64,000 nucleotides of DNA from the NCBI GenBank assembly GCA_029203105.1, contig CP119318.1, positions 3,610,501-3,674,500 of the forward strand, given 5' to 3'. A model generated the notes under the pieces. That model saw only the letters and a program-made list of their open reading frames with translations, was not told where the DNA came from and did no database searches. The number at the start of each line of letters is the position of its first letter. Within the stretch, counting starts at the first letter, position 1. Shown piece by piece: positions 25,722 to 33,749 of this stretch. This DNA is from Candidatus Kaistia colombiensis (GTDB taxonomy: Bacteria; Pseudomonadota; Alphaproteobacteria; Rhizobiales; Kaistiaceae). The position numbers and the translations under genes are program-made.

Positions 25722-26659
25722 GCGAGCGGCCATCGATCCTCATCGTCGATGACGAAGTCAGCAACATCGAGATCCTGAGCGCAGCGCTCGAGGAGGATCA
25801 CGATATCTACTTCGCAACCTCCGGCACCGAAGCCATCGAGATCGCTCGCACGACGCTGCCGGATCTGATCCTGCTCGACGTGCTGATGCCGGGCGTCGAC
25901 GGCTATGAGGTCTGCGCGGCGATCAAAGCCGATCCGCTGATCGCCGATGTTCCCGTCATCTTCACCACGGCACTGGGCGACCAGGACGCCGAGGTGAAGG
26001 GCCTGATGCTGGGCGCCATCGACTACATCACCAAGCCGATCCTGCCGGTCGTCGTTCGGGCGCGCGTGCGCAACCATCTCGACATGAAGCGGATGCGCGA
26101 CGAACTGGCAGAAATGGCGGTCACCGACGCACTGACCGGCCTCGGCAACCGCCGCCGGCTGGAGAAGGTGCTGAACCAGGAGACGGCCCGCCTGTCGCGC
26201 AGCGGCGGCCAGCTCTCGGTGATCATCCTCGACATCGACTTCTTCAAGAAGTTCAATGATCTCTACGGCCATACCGCCGGGGACCGCTGCCTGATCATGG
26301 TGGGAGCGGCGCTGAACCGCGCCGTCCATCACGCGAGCGACGTCACCATCCGCTATGGCGGCGAGGAGTTCGCCTGCGTGCTGCCGGAAATCGAGCACCT
26401 CGAAGCGATGGAGATCGCGCACAGCATCCGCGATCGCGTGCAGGCGCTCGGCATCCCGCACTCCGGATCCGATGCCTCGCCCTACGTGTCGGTCAGCCTC
26501 GGCGTCGCGACCGCGTCCTGCCTGCCCGGCAGCCCGCCCGAAGCCTGGATCCGGGCCGCCGACGAGCAGCTCTATGTCGCCAAGGCCGCCGGCCGCAATC
26601 TGGTTTCGGGCGTCGTCTTCACCATGGACGAAGCCCTGTCCTCTGCCGGCTCCCGCTGA
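25718..26659 (+). CDS. Response regulator with diguanylate cyclase (GGDEF) output
   Basis: A 313-residue PleD-like protein with an N-terminal receiver (IVDDE, phospho-site in LILLDVLMPGVDGYE, Lys in YITKPI) and a C-terminal cyclase making c-di-GMP. The active motif is GGEEF at residues 214-218, with DALTGLGNRRRLEKV before it and ILDIDFFKKFNDLYGH binding metal and GTP. The allosteric inhibitory site is altered: the usual RxxD, five residues before the active motif, reads HASD. Product inhibition may therefore be weak (inference). The start is TTG 25718, overlapping the kinase stop. It is the likely receiver of phosphate from the kinase HPt. Confidence 0.93.
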   Translation: MSERPSILIVDDEVSNIEILSAALEEDHDIYFATSGTEAIEIARTTLPDLILLDVLMPGVDGYEVCAAIKADPLIADVPVIFTTALGDQDAEVKGLMLGAIDYITKPILPVVVRARVRNHLDMKRMRDELAEMAVTDALTGLGNRRRLEKVLNQETARLSRSGGQLSVIILDIDFFKKFNDLYGHTAGDRCLIMVGAALNRAVHHASDVTIRYGGEEFACVLPEIEHLEAMEIAHSIRDRVQALGIPHSGSDASPYVSVSLGVATASCLPGSPPEAWIRAADEQLYVAKAAGRNLVSGVVFTMDEALSSAGSR

Positions 26660-26773
26660 ACCGATCCGAAGCCGGCTGACTCAGAAGTCGGAAGACAATC
26701 CCGGCGCGCTGTGCTTCGATCGGTACCGCCCGCATCGAATCCCAGAGACGGGCGTCATTTTGGGAGGATGATC

Positions 26774-27511
26774 GTGGGAGTGATACTCGTCACGGGCGCG
26801 TCGCGCGGACTTGGGGCAGCGATCGCAAAGGGACTGGGCGCCGCCGGGTGGACGGTCGCCGTCAACTTCGCGCATGACGACATCGGCGCCGGCAGCGTCG
26901 TCGACGCCATCACCAGCGCCGGCGGCAAGGCCGCCGCCTTCAAGTTCGACGTTACCGACAGGGCCAGCGTCCGCCACGGCATCGCCGAGATCGACCGCCA
27001 GCTCGGCCCGGTCGACGTCATCGTCAACAATGCGACGGGTCCGCAGCCGCTGATCCCGATCGAGGAGCAGACCTGGGACGACCACCTCGACCAGCTGCGC
27101 TTCTTCGTCAAGGCGCCGCTGCTGCTGCTCCAGGCCGTGCTGCCGGAATGGCGCGCCCGCCATGTCGGCCGCGTCATCAATATCGGCTCGGAAGTCGTCG
27201 ACATGGGCAATCCGGATTTCGGCCACTACGTCGCCGCCAAGGCGGCCATGGTCGGACTGACGCGCTCCTGGGCGCGCGAACTCGGCTCGGAAGGCATCAC
27301 GGTGAACCTGGTGGCGCCGGGCTTCATTCCGGTCGAGCGCCATGCCGGCACCACGGCCGACGAGCTCGAGGACTATCGCCGGCTCGTGCCGCTCGGCCAT
27401 CAGGGCGTACCGGAGGATATCGCCGGCATCGTCACCTTCCTCGCCTCGCCGGCCGCCGATTTCATCACCGGCCAGACGCTCGCCGTGAATGGCGGGCGGA
27501 CGCTCGCCTGA
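26774..27511 (+). CDS. Short-chain dehydrogenase/reductase (FabG-like)
   Basis: A 245-residue SDR. The NAD(P) motif is VTGASRGLGAAIAKGL near the N-terminus, then VNNATGP (NNAG-like). The catalytic Ser is in INIGSEVVD, and the Tyr-Lys pair is in GHYVAAKAAMVGL. The C-terminal SPAADFITGQTLAVNGGRTLA is typical of 3-oxoacyl-ACP reductase-like enzymes. GTG 26774 fits the GGGAGG at 26762 better than ATG 26768, which is immediately adjacent to it. Substrate unknown; no fatty-acid genes are nearby. GNAT acetyltransferase follows 74 bp later. Confidence 0.87.
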   Translation: MGVILVTGASRGLGAAIAKGLGAAGWTVAVNFAHDDIGAGSVVDAITSAGGKAAAFKFDVTDRASVRHGIAEIDRQLGPVDVIVNNATGPQPLIPIEEQTWDDHLDQLRFFVKAPLLLLQAVLPEWRARHVGRVINIGSEVVDMGNPDFGHYVAAKAAMVGLTRSWARELGSEGITVNLVAPGFIPVERHAGTTADELEDYRRLVPLGHQGVPEDIAGIVTFLASPAADFITGQTLAVNGGRTLA

Positions 27512-27585
27512 TCGATCGCGCCCGACACGAATACGGCCGGGGCGACGCGTCCCGGCCGTATTCGCGCTGCGCCCATGGAACCACC

Positions 27586-28218
27586 ATGCCTGCCTCGAAC
27601 CAAACCGATTTTCGCCTGCGCAAGGCCGATCTCGCCGACATGCCCGCCGTCTACCGCGTGTGCCTGCGCACCGGCAATGCCGGGCAGGACGCGACCGCGC
27701 GCGAGGACGATCCGGATGCGCTCGGCCACATGTTCATCGGACCCTATCTGGTGCTGGAGCCGGATTTCGCCTTCGTGCTCGAAGGGCCGAACGGTGTCGC
27801 CGGCTATGTCATGGGCGCGCTCGACACGCCGGATTTCTATCGCCGTATGGAGCGGGACTGGCTGTCGAGGATCCGGCCGCGCCTGCGCGACCCCGGCGAT
27901 GACGAGAGCCGTTGGTCGGGCAGCGACTGGGTGCGCCGCCTGATCCACCGGCCGCCCTATCTCTATCCGCCGGCGCTGCACCCGTTCCCGTCGCACGGCC
28001 ATGTCGATTTCCTGCCCGAGGCGCGCGGTCTCGGCTGGGGAAGGCGCGGCTTCGAGCACCTGATGGCGGCGCTTGCGGCCGCCGGCTCTCGCGGCATGCA
28101 CCTCGATGTCAGCCCGCAGAACCACTCGGCCATCGCCTTCTACGACAAGCTCGGCTTCGCCCCGGTCGTCTCGGACGAATTGCCAGCCGGCGGCCTGACG
28201 ATGGCGCGGAAGTTTTAG
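27586..28218 (+). CDS. GNAT-family N-acetyltransferase
   Basis: A 210-residue acetyl-CoA-dependent acetyltransferase. It starts DFRLRKADLADMPAVYRVCL. The acetyl-CoA loop is the Arg/Gly stretch ARGLGWGRRGFEHLMAALAA, followed by MHLDVSPQNHSAIAFYDKLG, the usual strand-helix end of the fold. An insertion around residues 85-140 (RDWLSRIRPRLRDPGDD, RPPYLYPPALHPFPSHGHVD) resembles the group related to eukaryotic O-GlcNAcase HAT domains. Acceptor unknown. It converges on the hydrolase gene 28402 across a repeat. Confidence 0.86.
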   Translation: MPASNQTDFRLRKADLADMPAVYRVCLRTGNAGQDATAREDDPDALGHMFIGPYLVLEPDFAFVLEGPNGVAGYVMGALDTPDFYRRMERDWLSRIRPRLRDPGDDESRWSGSDWVRRLIHRPPYLYPPALHPFPSHGHVDFLPEARGLGWGRRGFEHLMAALAAAGSRGMHLDVSPQNHSAIAFYDKLGFAPVVSDELPAGGLTMARKF

Positions 28219-28233
28219 GGGCGGCGAACGTTC

Positions 28234-28361
28234 CTTCACCTCTCCCATGGGGAGAGGTCGACGCACGCAGTGCGGCGGGCGAGGGGTTGAGGCCTCACCG
28301 GACAGTCCAGAACCCCTCACCCGGAGCTTCGCTCCGACCTCTCCCCATGGGAGAGGTGAAG
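28234..28361. repeat. Palindromic intergenic repeat, family A variant (CCATGG centre)
   Basis: Same architecture and size as family A, but the terminal palindrome is CACCTCTCCCATGGGGAGAG and the inner arms are GGGCGAGGGGTTGAGG and CCCCTCACCCGGAGC. Mini-hairpins are CGCACGCAGTGCG and GGAGCTTCGCTCC. It lies between convergent GNAT and hydrolase genes. Confidence 0.82.
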
Positions 28362-28401
28362 GTGGCGACGCTGATCGAACCAACTGCCCTCCCCGCAGGC
28401 T

Positions 28402-29364
28402 TTACCCCAGCGAGGCCATCCAATCGGCGACCGCCTGATAGGTGGCGAGCGTCGCCGGCGGCGGATTGGGCGCGCCGATGAAGCCGTGGTTGACGCCCTC
28501 GACATGCAGGTAGCTCGTCGCCACGCCGGCCGACCTGAGCCGCGCGGCGAACAGCGCGCCATCTTCCGCCAGCACGTCATAGGCGGCGGTGACGACGAGC
28601 GCCGGCGGGAACTGCGCGAGATCGGCGAGTTCCACCGTGAGCGGCGAGCAACGCGGGTCGTTCCAATCGGCCGGATCGGGCACGTAGAGATCGCGGAACC
28701 AGATCATGTCTGCCTCCGACAGGCCGACCGAGCCATCGCCAAAGGCCTCGTAGGAAACGCCCGCGCCGATCGCCGTCATGTCGGTGACGGGATAGAAGGC
28801 GATGATGCCAGCGAGCGACGGTCCGCGTCCGTCGCGCCCGGAAAGGGCGGCGGCAATGGCGAGCGTCGCCCCGGCGCTATCGCCGGCGATGAAGATGCGA
28901 TCGGGATCGGCGCCGAGCGCCGCCGCCCGTCCGGCGAGATCGACGACCGCCGCATAGGCATCGTCCGCGCCGGCCGGAAACGGAAACTCCGGCGCCAGCC
29001 GATAGTTGACCGACACCACCAAAGCGCCTGCCGCATTGGCGATCCGCCGGGCATTACGGTCATGCGTCGCGAAGCTGCCGACGACGAAGCCGCCGCCATG
29101 GAAATAGACGACGAGCGGCGGAAGCGCCGCAGCGTCCGGCCGATAGAGCCGCGCCTCGAGCGGCCCCTCCGCGCCGGCCACCGTCAGCGCCTCGACCTCC
29201 GCGACCGCCGGCAGGCCCTCCGGATTGGCTTGCATCTCCTCGAACAGGCGCTTCGCCGCTTCCGGGCCGATATCGGGAAAGGCCGGCTTCGCGCGCCGCG
29301 CCTGCACGCCTTCGGCCAGGATGGGGTGCAGCGGCTCGACCGCCGCGAGATCAGAATTTGCCAT
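28402..29364 (-). CDS. Alpha/beta hydrolase (acetyl-esterase/HSL-type)
   Basis: A 320-residue cytosolic esterase of the hormone-sensitive-lipase group. The oxyanion motif is VVYFHGGGFVVG, the nucleophile Ser is in IFIAGDSAGATLAIA, the acid in VVTAAYDVLAEDG and the catalytic His in VEGVNHGFIG. It is the last gene of a minus-strand operon and overlaps the RraA-like gene by 14 bases. In this setting it may open a sugar lactone or remove an acyl group from the substrate before the dehydratase acts. That is inference; the family is broad. Confidence 0.88.
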   Translation of the reverse strand: MANSDLAAVEPLHPILAEGVQARRAKPAFPDIGPEAAKRLFEEMQANPEGLPAVAEVEALTVAGAEGPLEARLYRPDAAALPPLVVYFHGGGFVVGSFATHDRNARRIANAAGALVVSVNYRLAPEFPFPAGADDAYAAVVDLAGRAAALGADPDRIFIAGDSAGATLAIAAALSGRDGRGPSLAGIIAFYPVTDMTAIGAGVSYEAFGDGSVGLSEADMIWFRDLYVPDPADWNDPRCSPLTVELADLAQFPPALVVTAAYDVLAEDGALFAARLRSAGVATSYLHVEGVNHGFIGAPNPPPATLATYQAVADWMASLG

Positions 29365-29998
29365 GCTTCAGATATGCCTGTTGAGGATCGGTGCCTGCGA
29401 GGATCGCCTTGCGGACGAGGCTTTCCGTCGTGATCGCCGTTTCGGCGCGCTCGACGACTTCAAGAAGATGTTCGGCCGGTATGCGGACAAGGCCGTCGCG
29501 ATCGCCCAGGAAATAGTCGCCGGGACGAACATCGATGCCGCCGATGACGATCGGCACTTCAGTTGCAACCGGCAGCCAATGTCCGACGATATCGCGCGGG
29601 GTAAAACCCCGGCACCAGGTCTGGAAGCCCATTTCCAGCAGGAAATTGGTATCGCGGACAAAGCCGTCAACAATCGCGCCGCGCACGCCCTTGTTCTTCA
29701 GCGTCTCGGCCGACAACTCGCCCATATGGGCGACGATGCGGTCGTTCGGCTGCGACACCCAGATCGAGCCGGCCGGCGCCTTGGAGAGCAGCCCCGTCCA
29801 GGCGAGCAGCGTCTCGTGGCCGTCAGCGTCGGGGTCGGCGCGGCCCTCGATGGTGAAGGCAGGGCCGGCAAGCGAGCGTTCCGGCATGATCGGCCGCATC
29901 TCGGCCGGCAGGGTGAAATCGCGCAGTCCCATCGCGCGCATCACGTCATGCACGACGCCGGTGTAGCAGGCTTCCAGGCGAGCGGTCAGATCGGTCAA
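29351..29998 (-). CDS. RraA-like aldolase/decarboxylase
   Basis: A 215-residue protein of the RraA/HMG-aldolase family, which includes 4-hydroxy-4-methyl-2-oxoglutarate aldolase and oxaloacetate decarboxylase. The catalytic Arg-Asp and metal site is in GAIVDGFVRDTNFLLEMGF, with VIVGGIDVRPGDYFLGDRDG-like turn DVRPGDYFLGDRDGLVRIP after it. It is unlikely to be the RNase E inhibitor in this context. It follows the UxaA-like dehydratase gene by 30 bp, so it probably cleaves or decarboxylates the keto-acid made by that enzyme. Confidence 0.87.
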   Translation of the reverse strand: MTDLTARLEACYTGVVHDVMRAMGLRDFTLPAEMRPIMPERSLAGPAFTIEGRADPDADGHETLLAWTGLLSKAPAGSIWVSQPNDRIVAHMGELSAETLKNKGVRGAIVDGFVRDTNFLLEMGFQTWCRGFTPRDIVGHWLPVATEVPIVIGGIDVRPGDYFLGDRDGLVRIPAEHLLEVVERAETAITTESLVRKAILAGTDPQQAYLKHGKF

Positions 29999-30028
29999 AA
30001 CATCCTCCCCGATGTCGATGTGTTCTTG

Positions 30029-31222
30029 TCAGACCGGCAGGCAGGCCGGTCCGATCGGCTCGAAGCTCTTGTAGCCGAGCACGAATTCCTGATGCGCCAG
30101 TTCTTCCGACTTTGTGCGCTTGCCGCGTCCGAGATCGACAACCAGATCATGGATCTCGCGGCCGACTTCGTCGAGGCTAGCGTGGCCCTCGATGATGCGG
30201 CCGGCATCGACATCCATGTCATCCGCCATCCGGCGATAGGTCTCGGGATTGGCGCAGATCTTCACCACCGGCGAGATGGCCGAGCCGACCACCGAACCGC
30301 GCCCGGTGACGAACAGCACGGCGTGGCTGCCGCAGGCGATCAGTTCCGCGATCTCGGCATTGTCGTTGATGTTGGGGAAGCCGAAGCGCACTTCGCCATC
30401 CGGCACGACATCGAGCAGATAGAGCCCGCCATGCGGCGGGATATCGCCCGGCTTGATCAGCCCGGAGATCGGCGATGCGCCGGATTTCGCATAGGCGCCC
30501 ATCGACTTCTCCTCGATGGTGGTCAGCCCGCCGTCGGCGTTGCCGGCGGCAAACGAGCCATAGCCGAGCGTCGCATAATAGCGCGCCGCCTTGGCGACGC
30601 TCGCCTCCAGCACTTCGCCCAGTGCCGGCGTCACCGCCCGCGCCGCCATGATGTGCTCGCAGCCGATCAGCTCGCCGGTTTCCTCGAAGATACAGGCAGC
30701 CCCCTCCTCGACGAACTGGTCGAAGGCGCGGCCGGCTGCGGGATTGCCGGAAATACCGGACGTACCGTCGGAGCCACCGCAGACGGTGCCAATGATCAGT
30801 TCGCTCGGATCCATCGCAACGGTCGGCTGCGCGTCGAGCGCTGCGCGCTGTTCTGCGACGAAGGCCCTGCCCTCGTCCATCGACTTGCGCGTGCCGCCGG
30901 TCGCCTGGATGACGATGGTCTTCACCGGCCGGCCGCTGTCGCGCACCAGCCTCTCCAGCGCATATTTGTTGAAGCTCTCGCAGCCGAGCGAGATCAGCAG
31001 CACTGCGCCGACATTGGGATGCGTGCAGAGCCGCTGCATCATCGTCTCGGCATAAGGGTTCGGATAGCAGCCGGGAAAGCCGATGACGTGCACGTCGTGC
31101 TCGCGAAACGGAATCGCGATCTCGCGGGCGACGTGATGGGCGCATTCGACGAGATAAGCGACGACGACGGTATTGCGGATGCCCTTGCGGCCATCGCTGC
31201 GCAGCCAGCCCTGCATGGTCAT
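30029..31222 (-). CDS. UxaA-family dehydratase, large (C-terminal) subunit
   Basis: A 397-residue protein matching the altronate/galactarate dehydratase large domain: GWLRSDGRKGIRNTVVVAYL, HVIGFPGCYPNPYAE, LLISLGCESFNKYALERL, IIGTVCGGSDGTSGISGNPA and VVGSAISPVVKICANPETY. Conserved Cys in GCYPN, GCESF and GCEH are probable iron ligands. It dehydrates a sugar acid to a 2-keto-3-deoxy acid; the exact acid is unknown. Its start overlaps the stop of the small SAF subunit gene (31219) by four bases, so the enzyme is split in two coupled genes. Confidence 0.9.
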   Translation of the reverse strand: MTMQGWLRSDGRKGIRNTVVVAYLVECAHHVAREIAIPFREHDVHVIGFPGCYPNPYAETMMQRLCTHPNVGAVLLISLGCESFNKYALERLVRDSGRPVKTIVIQATGGTRKSMDEGRAFVAEQRAALDAQPTVAMDPSELIIGTVCGGSDGTSGISGNPAAGRAFDQFVEEGAACIFEETGELIGCEHIMAARAVTPALGEVLEASVAKAARYYATLGYGSFAAGNADGGLTTIEEKSMGAYAKSGASPISGLIKPGDIPPHGGLYLLDVVPDGEVRFGFPNINDNAEIAELIACGSHAVLFVTGRGSVVGSAISPVVKICANPETYRRMADDMDVDAGRIIEGHASLDEVGREIHDLVVDLGRGKRTKSEELAHQEFVLGYKSFEPIGPACLPV

Positions 31223-31581
31223 GACGTTGCCCCGCCCTTCGCCGCATCCATCAAATGATAGGTCGGCGTGTAGTCGCTTCTGACGTTGTGGACGTGGACG
31301 GGCGTGCCCGCCGCGATCGCCTCGGTCGCGGTGCCGATCGGCGCGCCATATTTCAAAATCTTGTCGCCGGCCGTGATCGCTCGCCGCGCCAGCTTGTGGC
31401 CGAGCGGCAGATCGGCGGCGAGAGTCACCCCCGCCCCTTCGACGAGGATCGCCTCGCCAGCGCGGATCCGCATCCGCGCGACGAGCACGTTGTCGGCCTC
31501 GGCGAGAAGTAAAAGGCGGCTGTCGGTGCCGGCTGCGGCTGGTTGAAGTTCGTCGGCAAGATCACGCGAAGGGTTCGGCAT
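31219..31581 (-). CDS. UxaA-family dehydratase, small (SAF-domain) subunit
   Basis: The 120-residue SAF domain normally forms the N-terminal part of altronate dehydratase. It reads DSRLLLLAEADNVLVARMRI, LPLGHKLARRAITAGDKILK, YGAPIGTATEAIAAGTPVHVHNVRSDY in order, of which the HKLARR and HVHNVRS parts are diagnostic. It is the promoter-proximal gene of the catabolic operon, 120 bp from the divergent GntR gene at 31702. The spacer has an AT-rich core (ACATAAAATTTTTTATTG, about 31651-31668) suitable for a promoter pair. Confidence 0.9.
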   Translation of the reverse strand: MPNPSRDLADELQPAAAGTDSRLLLLAEADNVLVARMRIRAGEAILVEGAGVTLAADLPLGHKLARRAITAGDKILKYGAPIGTATEAIAAGTPVHVHNVRSDYTPTYHLMDAAKGGATS

Positions 31582-31701
31582 GGCGATTTGGCTCTGCTCA
31601 AAAGTCCCGGCTCTCCCTAACGCTGCTAGCCCATCATCCGGACAAATGAAACATAAAATTTTTTATTGCGCGGCGAGCAGAACCGAGCCTATCGTTAGGG
31701 C

Positions 31702-32382
31702 ATGCCCAAGCTGAAGCGCGCCACACTTGCAGAACAGGCCTATGAGGAGCTGCGAAGCCAGATCGTCTCCGGACGCTTGCCGGCTGGCCAGCGCCTGCTT
31801 GCCGAACAGCTGGCGGGCGAGCTCCTGATCAGCCAGACGCCGATCAAGGAAGCGATCGCGATGCTGGAGCGCGACGGGCTCGTCGAGGGCACGGCGCGCC
31901 GCGCCTCCCTCGTCCGCCGCTTCACGCCCTCGGCAATCGAGGAGATCTTCGAGGCGCGCATGCTGGTCGAACTCGACGCCATCGCCAAGGGCATCGCCGC
32001 CGGCCGGGCCACGCCCGCCTTCGTGGCGAAGCTCCGGGCGGTGTTCGAGGCGCATATGACCGAGGTCGGCAAGCAGAATAGCGAGGCGCTGGCCGACGCC
32101 ATCCGCCTCGATCGCGAATTTCACGAGTTGATCGTCCAACTCGGCGCCAATGACACGATCGCCGCCTGGCACCGGGTCATTCAACGCCAGACCCAGACGA
32201 TCCGCAATTTCACGCTGAAGAGCTACACGCTCGAACGGACGCGGCAGGAGCATTCCGCGATCGTCGAGGCGTTGGCCGAAGGCAACGCCGAACAGGCCGT
32301 CACCGCGCTGCGAGCCCATCTGGCCGCAAGCCGGGACGCGATGATGTCGCGCGCACCGGAGGATTTTCCAGTCCGCGCCTGA
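31702..32382 (+). CDS. GntR-family regulator, FCD type
   Basis: A 226-residue regulator with an N-terminal winged helix (LAEQAYEELRSQIVSGRLPA, LISQTPIKEAIAMLERDGLV) and a helical FCD ligand domain (ARMLVELDAIAKG, LDREFHELIVQLGANDTI, EHSAIVEALAEGN). The FCD metal/ligand residues Asp, His, His are present. It stands between the divergent sugar-acid operon (31581 leftward) and a ribose-type importer (32510 rightward) and probably controls both, with a sugar acid as the signal. Confidence 0.9.
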   Translation: MPKLKRATLAEQAYEELRSQIVSGRLPAGQRLLAEQLAGELLISQTPIKEAIAMLERDGLVEGTARRASLVRRFTPSAIEEIFEARMLVELDAIAKGIAAGRATPAFVAKLRAVFEAHMTEVGKQNSEALADAIRLDREFHELIVQLGANDTIAAWHRVIQRQTQTIRNFTLKSYTLERTRQEHSAIVEALAEGNAEQAVTALRAHLAASRDAMMSRAPEDFPVRA

Positions 32383-32509
32383 GGCGGACGACGGCCAAGG
32401 TCAAGCGCGATGTCGGAGGAGGACGTCGCCGCGGGAACGACAAAACCGGAGCAACCGGACGTTTCTCTCGGCGCGGGACTGCGTGACTGAACCAGTGGGA
32501 GGAAACCAC

Positions 32510-33526
32510 ATGAACATGCTGAAGAAGACCGCCCCGATTCTGGGTGCGGCAATGTTGGCGGCGATGCTCGGCGCCGGCCCTGCGAAGGCGGATGGCGAGA
32601 AGGTGGCAGTCGATTTGACCACGCTGACCTCGCCGTTCTGGACGGCGTACAACCGCTACATCGTCGAGGAAGCCAAGAAGCAGGGCGTCGACCTGCTCGA
32701 GCCCTTCAACTCCGAATTCGATACCGCCAAGCAGATCACCGGCGTTCAGAACGCCCTGTCGCTCGGCGCCAAGGGCATCATCTTCTCGCCGTTCGAATCC
32801 GCCGCCGCCGGCTCGGTGCTGAAGGCGGCCGAGAAGGCAGGCGCCAAGGTCGTGGCCGTCGACGTCGCACCGGACAATGGCCCGGTGGCGATCGTCGTGC
32901 GCGCCAACAACCTCGCCTATGGCGAAAAGGCCTGCAAATTCATCGGCGACAACGTCAAGGAAGGCCCGGTCGTGCAGATCATGGGCGACCAGGCCTCGAT
33001 CAACGGGCGCGATCGCGGCAACGGTTTCCGCGAGTGCATCACCAAGAACTATCCGAAGCTGAAGCTGCTCGAGATCCCGACCAAGGCGTGGTCGGGTGAG
33101 GACGCCGCCGCCGGCCTCGACGCGCTCTTGAACGCGCAGCCCGACCTGAAGGCGATCTACATGCATGCCGGCGGCGTGTTCCTTGCGCCCACCCTGCAGA
33201 CGCTGAAGCGCAAGAACCTGCTGAAGCCGGCCGGCACGGAAGGCCACATCGTCATAGTCTCGAATGACGGCATCCCGCAGGAATTCGACGCCGTCCGCAA
33301 GGGCGAGATCGACGCCACCGTCTCGCAGCCCGCCGACCTCTACGCCAAGTACGGCATCCAGTATTTGAAGGAAGCCATCGGCGGCAAGACCTTCGCGGCC
33401 GGCCCGACCGACCACGACAGCACCATCCTTGAAGTGCGCCCCGGCGTGCTGGAAGACCAGCTCTCCGCGCCGCTCGTCACCAAGGAAAACGTCGACGACA
33501 AGGCCTTCTGGGGCAACCAGTCCTAA
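32510..33526 (+). CDS. ABC importer periplasmic sugar-type binding protein (RbsB-like)
   Basis: A 338-residue periplasmic binding protein. The signal peptide MNMLKKTAPILGAAMLAAML ends at PAKADG. The two-lobe PBP1 fold shows QNALSLGAKGIIFSPFESAA, VVAVDVAPDNGP and MGDQASINGRDRGNGF. GGGAGG at 32497 fits ATG 32510. It belongs with the ATPase (33750) and permease (35258) downstream. The linked dehydratase-aldolase operon suggests a sugar acid or a precursor as ligand. A 223-bp gap containing a dispersed repeat follows. Confidence 0.93.
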   Translation: MNMLKKTAPILGAAMLAAMLGAGPAKADGEKVAVDLTTLTSPFWTAYNRYIVEEAKKQGVDLLEPFNSEFDTAKQITGVQNALSLGAKGIIFSPFESAAAGSVLKAAEKAGAKVVAVDVAPDNGPVAIVVRANNLAYGEKACKFIGDNVKEGPVVQIMGDQASINGRDRGNGFRECITKNYPKLKLLEIPTKAWSGEDAAAGLDALLNAQPDLKAIYMHAGGVFLAPTLQTLKRKNLLKPAGTEGHIVIVSNDGIPQEFDAVRKGEIDATVSQPADLYAKYGIQYLKEAIGGKTFAAGPTDHDSTILEVRPGVLEDQLSAPLVTKENVDDKAFWGNQS

Positions 33527-33673
33527 GGGCGTGATTTCGGGAAGGCTCGCGCTTTCCCAGGGAAATCAAGCGCTTGGCGCAAGGTTCTAACAGGTCTGAT
33601 CCGTGCCGGTGGCATGGGTCAGGCTTCCCGAACTCCGGAGACCCCGATGCAGATTCTCTCTTTTCCCGCTGGA

Positions 33674-33717
33674 GCGTTTTCAAGCGAAGTGGGACGCGGT
33701 TCGCGTGAAGAAAACGC
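33674..33717. repeat. Dispersed GCGTTTTC/GAAAACGC palindromic element, family D
   Basis: Arms GCGTTTTC (33674-33681) and GAAAACGC (33710-33717) enclose a conserved core with AAGCGAAGTGGG and GGTTCGCGTG. It resembles a widely dispersed rhizobial intergenic repeat as I remember it. The rest of the gap between binding protein and ATPase genes (33527-33749) holds no gene. Confidence 0.65.
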
Positions 33718-33749
33718 GACCAAGCAAACGACCTACGGGCGGGGGCCAG

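Noticed and set aside
22902..25733. 943-codon open frame on the minus strand
   Set aside because: It is antisense to the hybrid kinase, which has all expected motifs; the Arg/Asp/Gly/Leu-rich composition is that of a GC-rich shadow frame.
29225..31258. 677-codon open frame on the plus strand
   Set aside because: Antisense to the RraA-like and UxaA-like genes, which carry conserved motifs.
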